Shown: positions 8,470 through 16,069 of the stretch, piece by piece
Numbering within the stretch: the stretch's first letter is position 1
Layout: every line of letters starts with the position of its first letter
Source: Oscillibacter sp. UBA6647
GTDB lineage: Bacteria > Bacillota > Clostridia > Oscillospirales > Oscillospiraceae
Reading direction: 5' to 3'
Length of the DNA stretch: 16,983 nucleotides
Assembly (NCBI GenBank): GCA_002455655.1
Contig: DKLF01000082.1
Coordinates: 1-16,983 of the forward strand
Notes under the pieces: generated by a model
What the model saw: only the letters and a program-made list of their open reading frames with translations
The model's database searches: none
Told to the model about the DNA's origin: nothing
Position numbers and translations under genes: made by a program

Positions 8470-8504
8470 TTCGGGCGGCCTGGATATAAACCAGACCGCC
8501 CGAA
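8470..8504 (-). terminator. GC-rich hairpin between convergent genes
   Basis: TTCGGGCGGCCTGG (8470-8483) pairs with CCAGACCGCCCGAA (8491-8504) across a 7-base loop. The single non-Watson-Crick position becomes a G-U pair in minus-strand RNA, so the stem is fully paired there, 16 bp after the stop of the second SLH gene. There is no good U-run on either side. It also lies 53 bp after the DUF6076-like gene and may serve both genes. Confidence 0.55.
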
Positions 8505-8520
8505 TCAAATATATGGATTT

Positions 8521-11500
8521 CTACTTGGACAGCAGGTTATACAGCACCTGCCCCATCTGGGCGCGGGTGGTAGTATCCGTCGGGCTGAGTTGTCCGTTGC
8601 TGCCGCCGACCACGCCGGTTTCCACCAGATAAGCCATTGCATCCTGCGCATAGGAAGAGATGCTTTTGCTGTCTGTGAAGTCGGGAAGACTCTTGCCGGA
8701 ATTGCCCTCTGGCAGCTGATCGATTGCCTTCAGCGCATTGTACAGGAGTGTGAACATATCCTGCCGGGTAACGGCCTGTTCCGGTGCGAATTGATTGTCG
8801 CCCACGCCGTTTGTAATCCCCAACCGCTTTGCTGCCGACAGATAGCCGGTATAGTAGGTGTTCCCCGCGTCCGAGAAGTTGTCGGAGGAAGAATCGTCCG
8901 GGTCGATATCATAAGCCCGCATCAACAGAGTGATGAACTGACCACGGGTCAGCGTCGCGTCGGGGCTGAAGGAGGTTGCCGTCGTGCCGGAGGTAACACC
9001 CCGCGCCGCGAGGAAGGCAACTGCATCACCGTACCAAGCGCTGCCAGACACATCCGTAAAGCTTACTTTGTTGTATCCGACCGCATACATTGAGAAATGA
9101 GCAACGCTGAAATCAACCGTACCGGTCGCCGCGTCATAGCGTCCGTTTGTTATGGTTTCAAGCTCACCGTTGTCGCCTATGTAGTATATAACGATCGCAT
9201 TGATATCCTCTCCCGCCGCCGGGGTATAGGGGATGCTGACTCCGACGCTTCCTCCATTAAAGCTGGACACCTGCGTGCTGCCCGCCGTCACGGTAAAGTC
9301 GTAGACCGGGCGATTGCCCACCTGCGCCTGTGCCGACGCGGACAGGGAGTTGGAGGCGACAGTTTGGACAGACACCTGAATATCTCCGGATGCCGCAGCG
9401 CCGCTGATGGCCGAAATGGCTTGGCTGTCAAAGGTCAGGGCTGCCGTCGTGGTGCTGATTCTCACGTCGGCTGAGGTTTCTCTCGCAATGGTATCCAGCG
9501 ACTGTCTGGGAATCACTACTTGAGAGGCCTGCGCAGAGGCGGGAGCCGTAACCTTCAGCTCAATAACGGCATTTTTGTTCTCTTTTTCGGAGGCTTTCGC
9601 GCTGTCAATGAGACCTGCCATGCTGTCCGCGCTGACAGATGCCACCGCCGTGCCGCTTGCATTCACCTTAACCTCAACCTCTGCTGCGGCGGTCGTGGTG
9701 TTTCCGCTGGTGGTGGTTGTGGGTGCTGCCGGAGTTGACGAAGCTGAGCCTCCTCCTCCGTTGTAGGAGGGCTGGGTGGAAATGGTCAGTGTACCATCGG
9801 CCTTTGTAATATTGTAATTTGATTGCTCGACCGTCACGTCAGCCTTGTTGGTCCACTCAATCGTGTAGGTTCCGTTGGCGCTGCTGCTTGTCAGTGCAGC
9901 GGCGCCGTTTTTCAACGCAAACTCCGGAGTGCCTGCGGGCGTTATGGTATCGCCGCTGACCAGTCCTTCATAGGTCAGGGTGAATGTTGTGGGAAGCGCC
10001 GCACCGTTATATATGGAAAGATTTTGCGGTTTTACGGTCAGTGCCTTTTGGGAAATGGCAAACTGAAATTCCACTTCTCCCAAAAAGTCAGCGTTGTCGT
10101 CCGGAATTTTCACGGTCAGGGTATAGTTTCCGGCGTTCTTGGGAGCCGAGCCGCCCGACCAGATATACTCATAAGTACCGGTATAGCCTTGCTCGTTGGC
10201 AGGTGTTCCGGTATAGGCCGCCGCAGCGCCGTTGTAGGTTTTATTCGCCACGGTCACGCCGGTGATGGTCACGGGGGTCTTGTTAACTAGTGTTACCACC
10301 ACGTTGACGGTAACGTCTTCGTAGTTTTGCATGGTTACGGTTACGGGAATGGTCGCGCTCTGGTTCTCTGAGCCGATCTTGGTGGAGAACTGAATTCCGC
10401 TTGCCGTATTAGTCACAGCGCCGTCTATAATGCTGTCAGCATCTGTAACAGAACCGGCTGCAAAGCTGGTTGTGCCCCTGTCTGCGGGAAGCTCAATAAT
10501 GTTCGCTGCCACATCTGCGTGCGCTTCGCTGTAAAGCAGGCTCTTAGTCATATTGTCAACCATCGGCGCGCCGGCCTTATCAATGGTCAGCTCGCCGGAG
10601 GTGACGGTTAGGTTATAGTTTGCGCTGCCGGAGGTACCTGTGATGCTTACCGGAGTACCCGCCGGAGAGGTCGTCGTGGCGGCGCAGGATAGCGTTACCG
10701 CCAGATCGTCCGCGTCGTCACCGCTTACGAGGTCGGCGGGCGTGTGCGTAAAGGTAAACTCAGGATTGGCTGTGCCGTAGGTTTTGGTTTTATTGTCGGC
10801 TTTAACTGTAATATTCTTCTTAGCCACTGTAAGCGTGTAGCTGATCGAGGTGGCGCGATAGCCGGTGGGCGCCGTACCTGTCTCGGCGGCGGTGGCGGTG
10901 ATGGTGCATTCTCCGGCGCTGACGGTAGTAATTTTGCCATCAGCAGCCACGGTCGCCACGTTTTCGTCACTGCTGGAGTAGGTAATTGGGCTTCCGCCTG
11001 TGGTACTGTTATTCGCTGTGAGTCCGGCTCCGGTATCGCCATATGCGATGCTCAGCGGGCCGGAAGCACTCCAGCTCAGCTCCTGCGGATCCCGGGCATC
11101 AAAAATGAATTCCAGAGGATACACGGTAATGTCCACAGAGCCGGTGTTATCGCTGGTGACCGTGCCGTCGTATACCGCCAGATAGTAGTAATCTCCCTCG
11201 TCAACATCCAGATCGCTGAGGTTCAGGACACCATCGGGGCTGCTGGAAACCGGGTCAAAGAAGGAGTAGCTCCCGTAACTGCCGGAAAGATGGTAGGTAT
11301 TCGTAGTCATGGTACCGTCATACTCGGTGCCGGTTGGGTAACGGTAGATGACCTCCATGCTCTTGCTTGCGGGTACTCCGGAAACGGAGAAATGCGCACA
11401 TGTTCCATAGTCTGTCTCCGCACTGGTTCCGGAATACACCGCTGTCAGCGGAGTAGACGAAACCGTTTGTGTTGAGGTAAAGTTCATATCAATTGTACCT

Positions 11501-12861
11501 GTTGCGGAATCGTCGCCATTGCCGGTCAATTTCAACTCGGCTTTTTTGAAGGTGAGTGTTTCCGCCTGCGCGCCGGTTTTTCCGAAGGATGCGCGCTGTA
11601 TTGTTGTGAATAAGCTTTCTGAACCGCTTATAGCGGTTGAACTATTTGTGGTGCGAATGGACTTGCCGTCTGCGTCGAAAAATTCTCCCTCATAGCCAGT
11701 CCACGTTCCGTCACTTGGCGTCCATTGCAGACCGGGGTTGGTGTCGCCCGTATCAAACGCAAGATGAATATTTTTAGGTGCGTTGGACGGCTCCACAAAA
11801 CGGATATCATAGATTGCGAGCGCTGCGGGATAATCATCGGTCGCAGCCGCATAAGCAGTGACCTGCCCAGAGTACTGATTTTCGCGGATCTGCCAGCCGA
11901 CTACTTCTCCGCTGGTGGGATTCACTTTCTTGATCGCGGCATACATGCTGTAGTAGACCAGTGATCCGCCATTTGTTGTGTGCGTTGCCGTTTGTGTGTA
12001 AGGTGTGCCAAATTCTATTCCTTCGATGCGGTCTTGTGCAAAAGATACCGACTGTGTGTTTGCGGGGCCGTTGTATTCCGCCAAAGAAAGTGCAAATTCC
12101 TGCTGGGTGATATCCACAGTCTTGCCATCTGCACTTATACTGCTGCTGCTCGTTACAATTAAGGAGTATTCATCACACGCCGGATTGATTGCGCCGTCGG
12201 CAAGCCCCGACCAGTCATCGCTGACATTAGTTGCACTTGCTTCATCCATACCGATAACCAGAACGCCGTCTGCGTTAATTTCATAGTTCTGGATACCGCT
12301 GGTATATTCCTTTTCCCATTCTTCCTTGGTGTTGTCTGCATATGCGATCCCATCGTTTCTCGCGGGGTCATAAAATTTGTAATCCAGCCAGCATGTTGCG
12401 TTTGCTGGCAGGCCGGTGATGGTATATAAGTGATAAACAACGTCGTAATAGCCATCTTCCGAATATGTCACCGTATTGTGGATGGCTGTGGCAGATGACG
12501 TTGAACGATTGACAGTCACCGATATGTCTTCCAGTGTGGCAGGGTCGCTTTGTTCATTATTTTCATTGTTGGCTATTACTTGATAGCCTACTGATGCTTG
12601 TGTATCGTATCCCAATAAAACGTGGTTTAGGGTAGTCCCATTTGATTGATGCCAGTTTCCGTCTGCACCTGTTACCAGTATGTCGTAGGTGGTTGCGCCC
12701 TCTACCTTATCCCAGGTCAGGACAGGCATTGTTTGATACAAATCTCCCACTTCAATGCGGAGGTTGGTTGGTGCCGACGGAGCCGCCGCCAATGCCGTTG
12801 TCGGCAGCAGGGACAGTACCATGCAGAGTGTCAGTGCAAGGGATGATAATCGTTTTTTCAT
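8521..12861 (-). CDS. Secreted SLH-anchored multi-Ig-like surface protein (FN3, Big, MBG modules)
   Basis: A 1446-residue exported cell-wall protein, probably an adhesin or structural surface protein. Signal peptide 1-25 (cleavage near TTALA). An FN3-like domain spans about 28-118 (PTNLRIEVGD, PVLTWDKVEGATTYDILVTG). Residues 120-590 are beta-rich and unassigned. A Big_2-like domain spans about 593-680 (YSSSDENVATVAADGKIT, AGECTITATA). MBG-like domains, marked by KTYGTANPEFTF and SGELTID, span about 682-763, with another at about 940-1028 (LTVKPQNLSIYNGAALPTTF). Ig-like modules at about 767-860 and 862-938 include KTYNGAAAAYTGTP and PKNAGNYTLTV. A Gly/Ser/Thr/Pro linker spans about 1030-1060, a further beta domain about 1060-1262, and three SLH domains 1267-1446. 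Translation signal: AAGGAG 7 bp before ATG. It is monocistronic: the upstream unit ends in a strong terminator-like palindrome and a hairpin follows its stop. No catalytic motif was seen. Confidence 0.93.
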   Translation of the reverse strand: MKKRLSSLALTLCMVLSLLPTTALAAAPSAPTNLRIEVGDLYQTMPVLTWDKVEGATTYDILVTGADGNWHQSNGTTLNHVLLGYDTQASVGYQVIANNENNEQSDPATLEDISVTVNRSTSSATAIHNTVTYSEDGYYDVVYHLYTITGLPANATCWLDYKFYDPARNDGIAYADNTKEEWEKEYTSGIQNYEINADGVLVIGMDEASATNVSDDWSGLADGAINPACDEYSLIVTSSSSISADGKTVDITQQEFALSLAEYNGPANTQSVSFAQDRIEGIEFGTPYTQTATHTTNGGSLVYYSMYAAIKKVNPTSGEVVGWQIRENQYSGQVTAYAAATDDYPAALAIYDIRFVEPSNAPKNIHLAFDTGDTNPGLQWTPSDGTWTGYEGEFFDADGKSIRTTNSSTAISGSESLFTTIQRASFGKTGAQAETLTFKKAELKLTGNGDDSATGTIDMNFTSTQTVSSTPLTAVYSGTSAETDYGTCAHFSVSGVPASKSMEVIYRYPTGTEYDGTMTTNTYHLSGSYGSYSFFDPVSSSPDGVLNLSDLDVDEGDYYYLAVYDGTVTSDNTGSVDITVYPLEFIFDARDPQELSWSASGPLSIAYGDTGAGLTANNSTTGGSPITYSSSDENVATVAADGKITTVSAGECTITATAAETGTAPTGYRATSISYTLTVAKKNITVKADNKTKTYGTANPEFTFTHTPADLVSGDDADDLAVTLSCAATTTSPAGTPVSITGTSGSANYNLTVTSGELTIDKAGAPMVDNMTKSLLYSEAHADVAANIIELPADRGTTSFAAGSVTDADSIIDGAVTNTASGIQFSTKIGSENQSATIPVTVTMQNYEDVTVNVVVTLVNKTPVTITGVTVANKTYNGAAAAYTGTPANEQGYTGTYEYIWSGGSAPKNAGNYTLTVKIPDDNADFLGEVEFQFAISQKALTVKPQNLSIYNGAALPTTFTLTYEGLVSGDTITPAGTPEFALKNGAAALTSSSANGTYTIEWTNKADVTVEQSNYNITKADGTLTISTQPSYNGGGGSASSTPAAPTTTTSGNTTTAAAEVEVKVNASGTAVASVSADSMAGLIDSAKASEKENKNAVIELKVTAPASAQASQVVIPRQSLDTIARETSADVRISTTTAALTFDSQAISAISGAAASGDIQVSVQTVASNSLSASAQAQVGNRPVYDFTVTAGSTQVSSFNGGSVGVSIPYTPAAGEDINAIVIYYIGDNGELETITNGRYDAATGTVDFSVAHFSMYAVGYNKVSFTDVSGSAWYGDAVAFLAARGVTSGTTATSFSPDATLTRGQFITLLMRAYDIDPDDSSSDNFSDAGNTYYTGYLSAAKRLGITNGVGDNQFAPEQAVTRQDMFTLLYNALKAIDQLPEGNSGKSLPDFTDSKSISSYAQDAMAYLVETGVVGGSNGQLSPTDTTTRAQMGQVLYNLLSK

Positions 12862-12977
12862 GTTCTCGCTCCTTTATTATTGCTGCTATCAGCAACAGTG
12901 CTGGTAGTGCAGTGTTATCTCCCGTTCGTCCTTTAATAAATCCTTTTGGATTCATCGCGGGTCATGGGTGCTTCAAC

Positions 12978-12986
12978 ATTTTAGCA
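12978..12986 (-). promoter_or_regulatory. Candidate extended -10 promoter of the second SLH gene
   Basis: Minus-strand TGCTAAAAT gives a TG extension one base before TAAAAT (12978-12983), about 115 bp upstream of the start codon. There is no good -35 hexamer at the right distance, which would fit an activator-dependent promoter (inference). Confidence 0.35.
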
Positions 12987-13007
12987 TCCATCGGGTTTTG
13001 TTTCGCC

Positions 13008-13022
13008 ATCCGAAACGGATAG
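13008..13022. promoter_or_regulatory. Operator-like box, proximal copy
   Basis: ATCCGAAACGGATAG contains the perfect inverted repeat ATCCG-AAA-CGGAT. It matches the distal copy at 13 of 15 positions. Its centre is about 44 bp before the inferred transcription start, near the -35 region. Confidence 0.4.
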
Positions 13023-13059
13023 AAAATGGCAGTTTTGAAAGAAAAACATAAAAAAGCCT

Positions 13060-13074
13060 ATTCAAAACGGATAG
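13060..13074. promoter_or_regulatory. Operator-like box, distal copy
   Basis: ATTCAAAACGGATAG lies in an inverted repeat CTATTC-AAAAC-GGATAG with one mismatch in the arms. It is in the same orientation as the proximal copy and 52 bp from it, close to five helical turns. Confidence 0.4.
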
Positions 13075-13093
13075 TGAACGGCTGTTATGCAAA

Positions 13094-13133
13094 AAATGAG
13101 AAACCTGTTCATCGATGAACAGGTTTCTCATTT
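13094..13133 (-). terminator. 40-bp perfect palindrome, intrinsic terminator
   Basis: Two 20-bp arms, centred on ATCGAT (13111-13116), are complementary without a mismatch. In minus-strand RNA the stem runs directly into TTTTTTGC, a good U-run, as expected for the end of the 16843-13176 transcription unit. The plus-strand side has only a broken T-run (TTTGTGTGTTT). Confidence 0.75.
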
Positions 13134-13147
13134 GTGTGTTTCTTTGA

Positions 13148-13178
13148 TAATAAAGAGCGAATCTCTCGCTCTTTATTA
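13148..13178 (-). other. Hairpin containing the stop codon of the small ORF
   Basis: TAATAAAGAGCGA (13148-13160) pairs perfectly over 13 bp with TCGCTCTTTATTA (13166-13178) across a 5-base loop. On the minus strand the TAA stop of the small upstream ORF (13176-13178) is the first codon of the stem. No U-run follows, so on its own it is unlikely to terminate; it may stabilise the 3' end ahead of the palindrome. Confidence 0.55.
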
Positions 13179-13457
13179 CTTCACTGTTTCGGACGGTATA
13201 CGGTGTTGCCCTTCAAGTAGCCTCATATACTCATACGGAGTACCTGTGTTTTCTTCTTTTGCTGTACAAGACATTTTACCTGAAGTGCTTACTTCAATTT
13301 GTTTACCAAGCGCTTCAACAAGCGGATAATCCGTGTTGCCAATATAATAATCATCGATCTCAAACTCTGTTCGCTCAAAGGCGCTGCGAGGATACAGCTT
13401 TTCTTTTATTGCGGATAATAGTAGCCGCTGCAAATTCCAGGACCGATCATTTTCCAT
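13176..13457 (-). CDS. Small hypothetical protein or gene remnant
   Basis: A 93-codon frame starting at ATG 13457 (GGAG 4 bp upstream). An in-frame upstream ATG at 13511 would add an Arg-rich stretch that does not look coding. The part from about AIKEKLYP onward, with FEIDDYYIGNTDYPLVEALG and the acidic tail to PSETVK, reads like real protein and has the AT-rich codon use of its neighbours. I do not recognise the family, and there is no signal peptide. Its 5' end overlaps, in another frame, a different protein-like fragment (13406-13555), so either this start is wrong or the two are pieces of a damaged locus. It is the last frame of the minus-strand unit before the terminator. Confidence 0.45.
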   Translation of the reverse strand: MENDRSWNLQRLLLSAIKEKLYPRSAFERTEFEIDDYYIGNTDYPLVEALGKQIEVSTSGKMSCTAKEENTGTPYEYMRLLEGQHRIPSETVK

Positions 13458-13555
13458 GAATCTCCGTCGCTTTGGATGAGAAGGCCGAATCCGCGGCCTT
13501 TTGCGCTCCAATCTGCAGTAATACAGGTTGAGCCGAAATCCTCGTACCTCTTTTT
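13406..13555 (-). pseudogene. Start-less C-terminal fragment of an unknown protein
   Basis: Forty-nine codons lie between an in-frame TAG (13556-13558) and a TAA (13406-13408), with no ATG, GTG or TTG at the beginning. The translation contains FGSTCITADWS, then GRGFGLLIQSDGDSWKMIGPG, ending GYYYPQ. That is typical of a folded beta-rich secreted or lipoprotein C-terminus and much more protein-like than the Arg-rich overlapping frame. It begins 11 bp beyond the stop of the 286-residue lipoprotein. It could be a remnant left by deletion, or the end of a gene broken by a frameshift. Confidence 0.35.
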
Positions 13556-13565
13556 CTAAAGGAAC

Positions 13566-14426
13566 TTAGTCAACGGCTTTATACTCGCCGCCGTGGCCGC
13601 CTTTCAATATAATTGAGTTGGAGCTTCGCATATAGAAAAATTCAGCTTGTGGGCTGCCACCTTCTGTACTCCACTTCAATAATGCGGTAATAAATTCTTC
13701 ATTTTCCGAACAGGAGCTTACCGAGTCAAAGACAATGGCATTGCCATTAAAGCTCATAGAGACCGGATAGCCTTGGGCATCAACTTGAGTGATGATAAGT
13801 TCATTACCTTCATCACTAATGAAAGTGATATTTGCATAATCGGCAGATGCTGTATCCGTCACTTCCTCCGTTGGACTTGTCTGGCTCTCATCCACAATAG
13901 CCGCCGGTGTCCCATCTTCGTTTATTGCGACCTCTGAGGCAGAGTATTTCGTTTTCTCATTGCCGTCGTATAGGCTATATTCGGAAACCGAATTAAAGTT
14001 ATATCCCTCTATCCCAAGGACAACTGTAGGAACACAGATTATTGTTTCGTATTCATTAACCAGATACTCGCAATCCCCAATAAAGGCTCTCTCGGTATTT
14101 TTTTGCTGATATAATGAGCATTGAATTTCCTTGTTATCACGTTTGTTGACTTCAATTACATATTGGTCAAATTCTATTTGATATGAATCGACTGCTGATG
14201 TTTTTTGAGAGCCAATATGAAAATCAGCCGAGCTTTCCGAATAGATCATCACTACAAATTCGGGCGGGAGTGCGCCTGACGGTTCACTTTTTTCAGTGGA
14301 AGATGCTGTGGTTGGTGAAGCTGTGCTTTCTGGTGTTGTGGTTTTGTTTCCTGCTTTTTCTGCACACGCTGTCAGCGACAAAACCATTGCCGCTGCTAAG
14401 AATAATGCCGCGATCTTCTTTTTCAT
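13566..14426 (-). CDS. Lipoprotein of unknown function (286 residues)
   Basis: The N-terminus is a lipoprotein signal peptide with lipobox L-T-A-C, placing the lipidated Cys at residue 21, so the protein should sit on the outer face of the membrane. A Thr/Ser/Pro/Glu-rich linker covers about 25-55. It is followed by a beta-rich acidic body (FVVMIYSE, YQIEFDQYVIEV, ECEYLVNEYETIICVP-like strands) and a second linker at about 178-195 (SPTEEVTDTASAD). A C-terminal domain (about 197-286) contains ITFISDEGNELIITQVD and ends GGEYKAVD. I do not recognise the family. ATG is preceded by AGGAG at 7 bp. The gene starts 28 bp after the 530-residue lipoprotein gene and is very probably cotranscribed with it. 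Confidence 0.88.
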   Translation of the reverse strand: MKKKIAALFLAAAMVLSLTACAEKAGNKTTTPESTASPTTASSTEKSEPSGALPPEFVVMIYSESSADFHIGSQKTSAVDSYQIEFDQYVIEVNKRDNKEIQCSLYQQKNTERAFIGDCEYLVNEYETIICVPTVVLGIEGYNFNSVSEYSLYDGNEKTKYSASEVAINEDGTPAAIVDESQTSPTEEVTDTASADYANITFISDEGNELIITQVDAQGYPVSMSFNGNAIVFDSVSSCSENEEFITALLKWSTEGGSPQAEFFYMRSSNSIILKGGHGGEYKAVD

Positions 14427-14454
14427 GGTATTCTCCTAATCATTGTTGTTTTTA

Positions 14455-16047
14455 TTACGGCTTCGAGAAATAGTACCCCTCGTGCTCACCGTAACGGAGC
14501 AGCTCCTGCATTAGTTCATCCTTTGTCTGAATGTACCCTTCAGCAATATAGTCGATATAATATGCGCCGCTTTCCTTATCAAATACCCAACTCTTGAAGC
14601 TTTCAGGGTATTCATAGCCCTCAAAATCGTCGCTTAAGTGGTCAATATGATACATTCTATATACCCATTGAATCACGTTTCCGTTTTCATCAAACGAGTA
14701 TAGTTCAACGAATTGCTCATAAACTCCCTCAAAGCCGTAGTTTTGAGAGGCTTCCTCTCCGCGTATATCTTCTTCGATTACATATGCGTAATCGTCGGTT
14801 GTCGGCGTGAAATTCTCCACGTCTCCCGGTAGCTTCAATACCGTATCAAGCACCGTGTCATTGCTGCCCGCTTTATTCGTTCGCTTGCTGCTGTATGCTG
14901 TCGCTTCGCAACTGCCATCAAAATAGGGTAATGTGCTGCTCTCTGTTTTGCATGCCGTATAGTTGATGGAGGAAATTGGAACAAAAGTAATCGTGTCCGA
15001 GTTATCAGACAGTCGCATATCCACAAGGCGCTCGACTTCTTGAATTGTATCCTGTGCCTTGAAATCAAAATATCTGAACTGGTCAAAATGCCCGTAATAT
15101 GTGCCTTCATAATCAGTTTCTACTGTTTGTCTGCCAAAGAAATCTCGGTCACGTTCCTCAAAGAAATTGGCAATAAGTGTCTCATCTTCGGTCTTTTCGT
15201 CAGGCATACCAATTGCGGTGGGAACAAAACCACAATCAAGACCTGCAAGCATTGCATCTTCTATTGAAGCGTATTCTAATCTGACTTTTGTACCGATATA
15301 TTTGTCTCCGTTGAATGATAATAAGTAGGTAACCTTAGCACTGCTTTCATAATATTCATCTCCAACTACTCCAAAAGTAATATTCCCGCCGTAAGGTCTA
15401 TGCCATTCGGGTTTAGCCAGCCTCACTGGGATTTCATAGGTTACAATGATGAAATCATCTGTTTCAGGTTTGAAATACTCATCGTCGTATTCGCTGCGCT
15501 TAAACTCATCTGGCAGGAAGCCCTCTATCACAGGCTCAATGATTACGGAAACATCATCGGTGATGACGCCCTCAAAAGGCTGCGGATTTTCGGAATCAAT
15601 GTGCCATAAGGCAGACTTGGCAAACGGAGCGATAATGTTTTCGTGCTCGATACGGCAGATGAGCGTATCTCCCTCAACAGAGGCTTCCATTTCTCCGCTG
15701 TAAACGTCTACATTGTACTCAATTTCCATCGCCTCGTTAAAGACCATCAGAAAAGGGCATATTCTGTCGCTATCGCGTTCGAAATCAATATTGACGGAAG
15801 TGTTGTACGAGCCGTTCTCGCCGCCCGTAGGCGCGAGAAACGCAAGCCGCTCTATGGAAGCGAGTTTATCCGAGGTGAAGCGCAGCTCTATTTCATTATC
15901 GCTGATGTGGTAAATAACGAGCGGGACTTCGTTAATCTCCTGCGCGGCGGGGTTGCTGCCCGAGGTTTCGGCTGGTATGCCGCTGCAGGCGGTAAGGGCT
16001 GTTATCAGCATTACGGTCAAAATGAAAATGGTCAGTATTCTTTTCAC
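14455..16047 (-). CDS. Lipoprotein of unknown function (530 residues), GTG start
   Basis: The signal peptide ends in lipobox L-T-A-C with the lipidated Cys at residue 21, followed by a small Ser/Pro/Ala linker. The body is acidic and rich in Tyr, Asp, Glu and Phe (for example VIYHISDNEIELRFTSDKLA, YNVDVYSGEMEA, FEGYEYPESFKSWVFDKESG), without recognisable catalytic motifs. A Cys pair in the mature protein (near SINYTACKTESS and DGSCEATAYSS) could form a disulfide. The start codon is GTG at 16045-16047, chosen because AAGGA lies upstream at workable spacing and it begins the signal peptide directly. It follows the cysteine-rich protein gene by 22 bp and precedes the second lipoprotein by 28 bp. 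The size and composition suit a surface ligand-binding or envelope-associated protein, but that is inference. Confidence 0.88.
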   Translation of the reverse strand: MKRILTIFILTVMLITALTACSGIPAETSGSNPAAQEINEVPLVIYHISDNEIELRFTSDKLASIERLAFLAPTGGENGSYNTSVNIDFERDSDRICPFLMVFNEAMEIEYNVDVYSGEMEASVEGDTLICRIEHENIIAPFAKSALWHIDSENPQPFEGVITDDVSVIIEPVIEGFLPDEFKRSEYDDEYFKPETDDFIIVTYEIPVRLAKPEWHRPYGGNITFGVVGDEYYESSAKVTYLLSFNGDKYIGTKVRLEYASIEDAMLAGLDCGFVPTAIGMPDEKTEDETLIANFFEERDRDFFGRQTVETDYEGTYYGHFDQFRYFDFKAQDTIQEVERLVDMRLSDNSDTITFVPISSINYTACKTESSTLPYFDGSCEATAYSSKRTNKAGSNDTVLDTVLKLPGDVENFTPTTDDYAYVIEEDIRGEEASQNYGFEGVYEQFVELYSFDENGNVIQWVYRMYHIDHLSDDFEGYEYPESFKSWVFDKESGAYYIDYIAEGYIQTKDELMQELLRYGEHEGYYFSKP

Positions 16048-16069
16048 AGTTTCTTTTCCTTAATCAGTA

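Larger units (their letters stand above)
12862..13093 (-). promoter_or_regulatory. Gene-free 5' region of the second SLH gene
   Basis: With the adjacent hairpins this gives about 314 bp without a convincing gene. It holds the candidate extended -10 element, two operator-like boxes and the ribosome site. A small hairpin GTTTCG/CGAAAC (13000-13016, loop of 5) overlaps the nearer box. A 67-codon frame reaching in from 12752-12955 shows no coding character. I see no recognisable riboswitch. Confidence 0.6.

Noticed and set aside
10744..11475. 243-codon plus-strand frame antisense to the second SLH gene
   Set aside because: It is opposite Ig-like domains with clear protein signatures; its own translation is Gly/Cys/Arg-rich and featureless.
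12752..12955. 67-codon minus-strand frame across the start of the second SLH gene
   Set aside because: It overlaps the signal-peptide codons in another frame and the translation shows no protein-like pattern.
12960..13093. Possible riboswitch (for example c-di-GMP type) in the leader of the second SLH gene
   Set aside because: No known aptamer core could be recognised, and most of the structured part lies upstream of the inferred transcription start.
13094..13178. Mobile element end or invertible-promoter repeat
   Set aside because: There is no recombinase or transposase in the window and no matching distant inverted copy was seen; the U-run makes a terminator more likely.
13481..13500. AAGGCCG/CGGCCTT hairpin with T-run, possible plus-strand terminator
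   Set aside because: No plus-strand gene ends nearby. The stem is only 7 bp and falls inside the coding-like fragment at 13406-13555.
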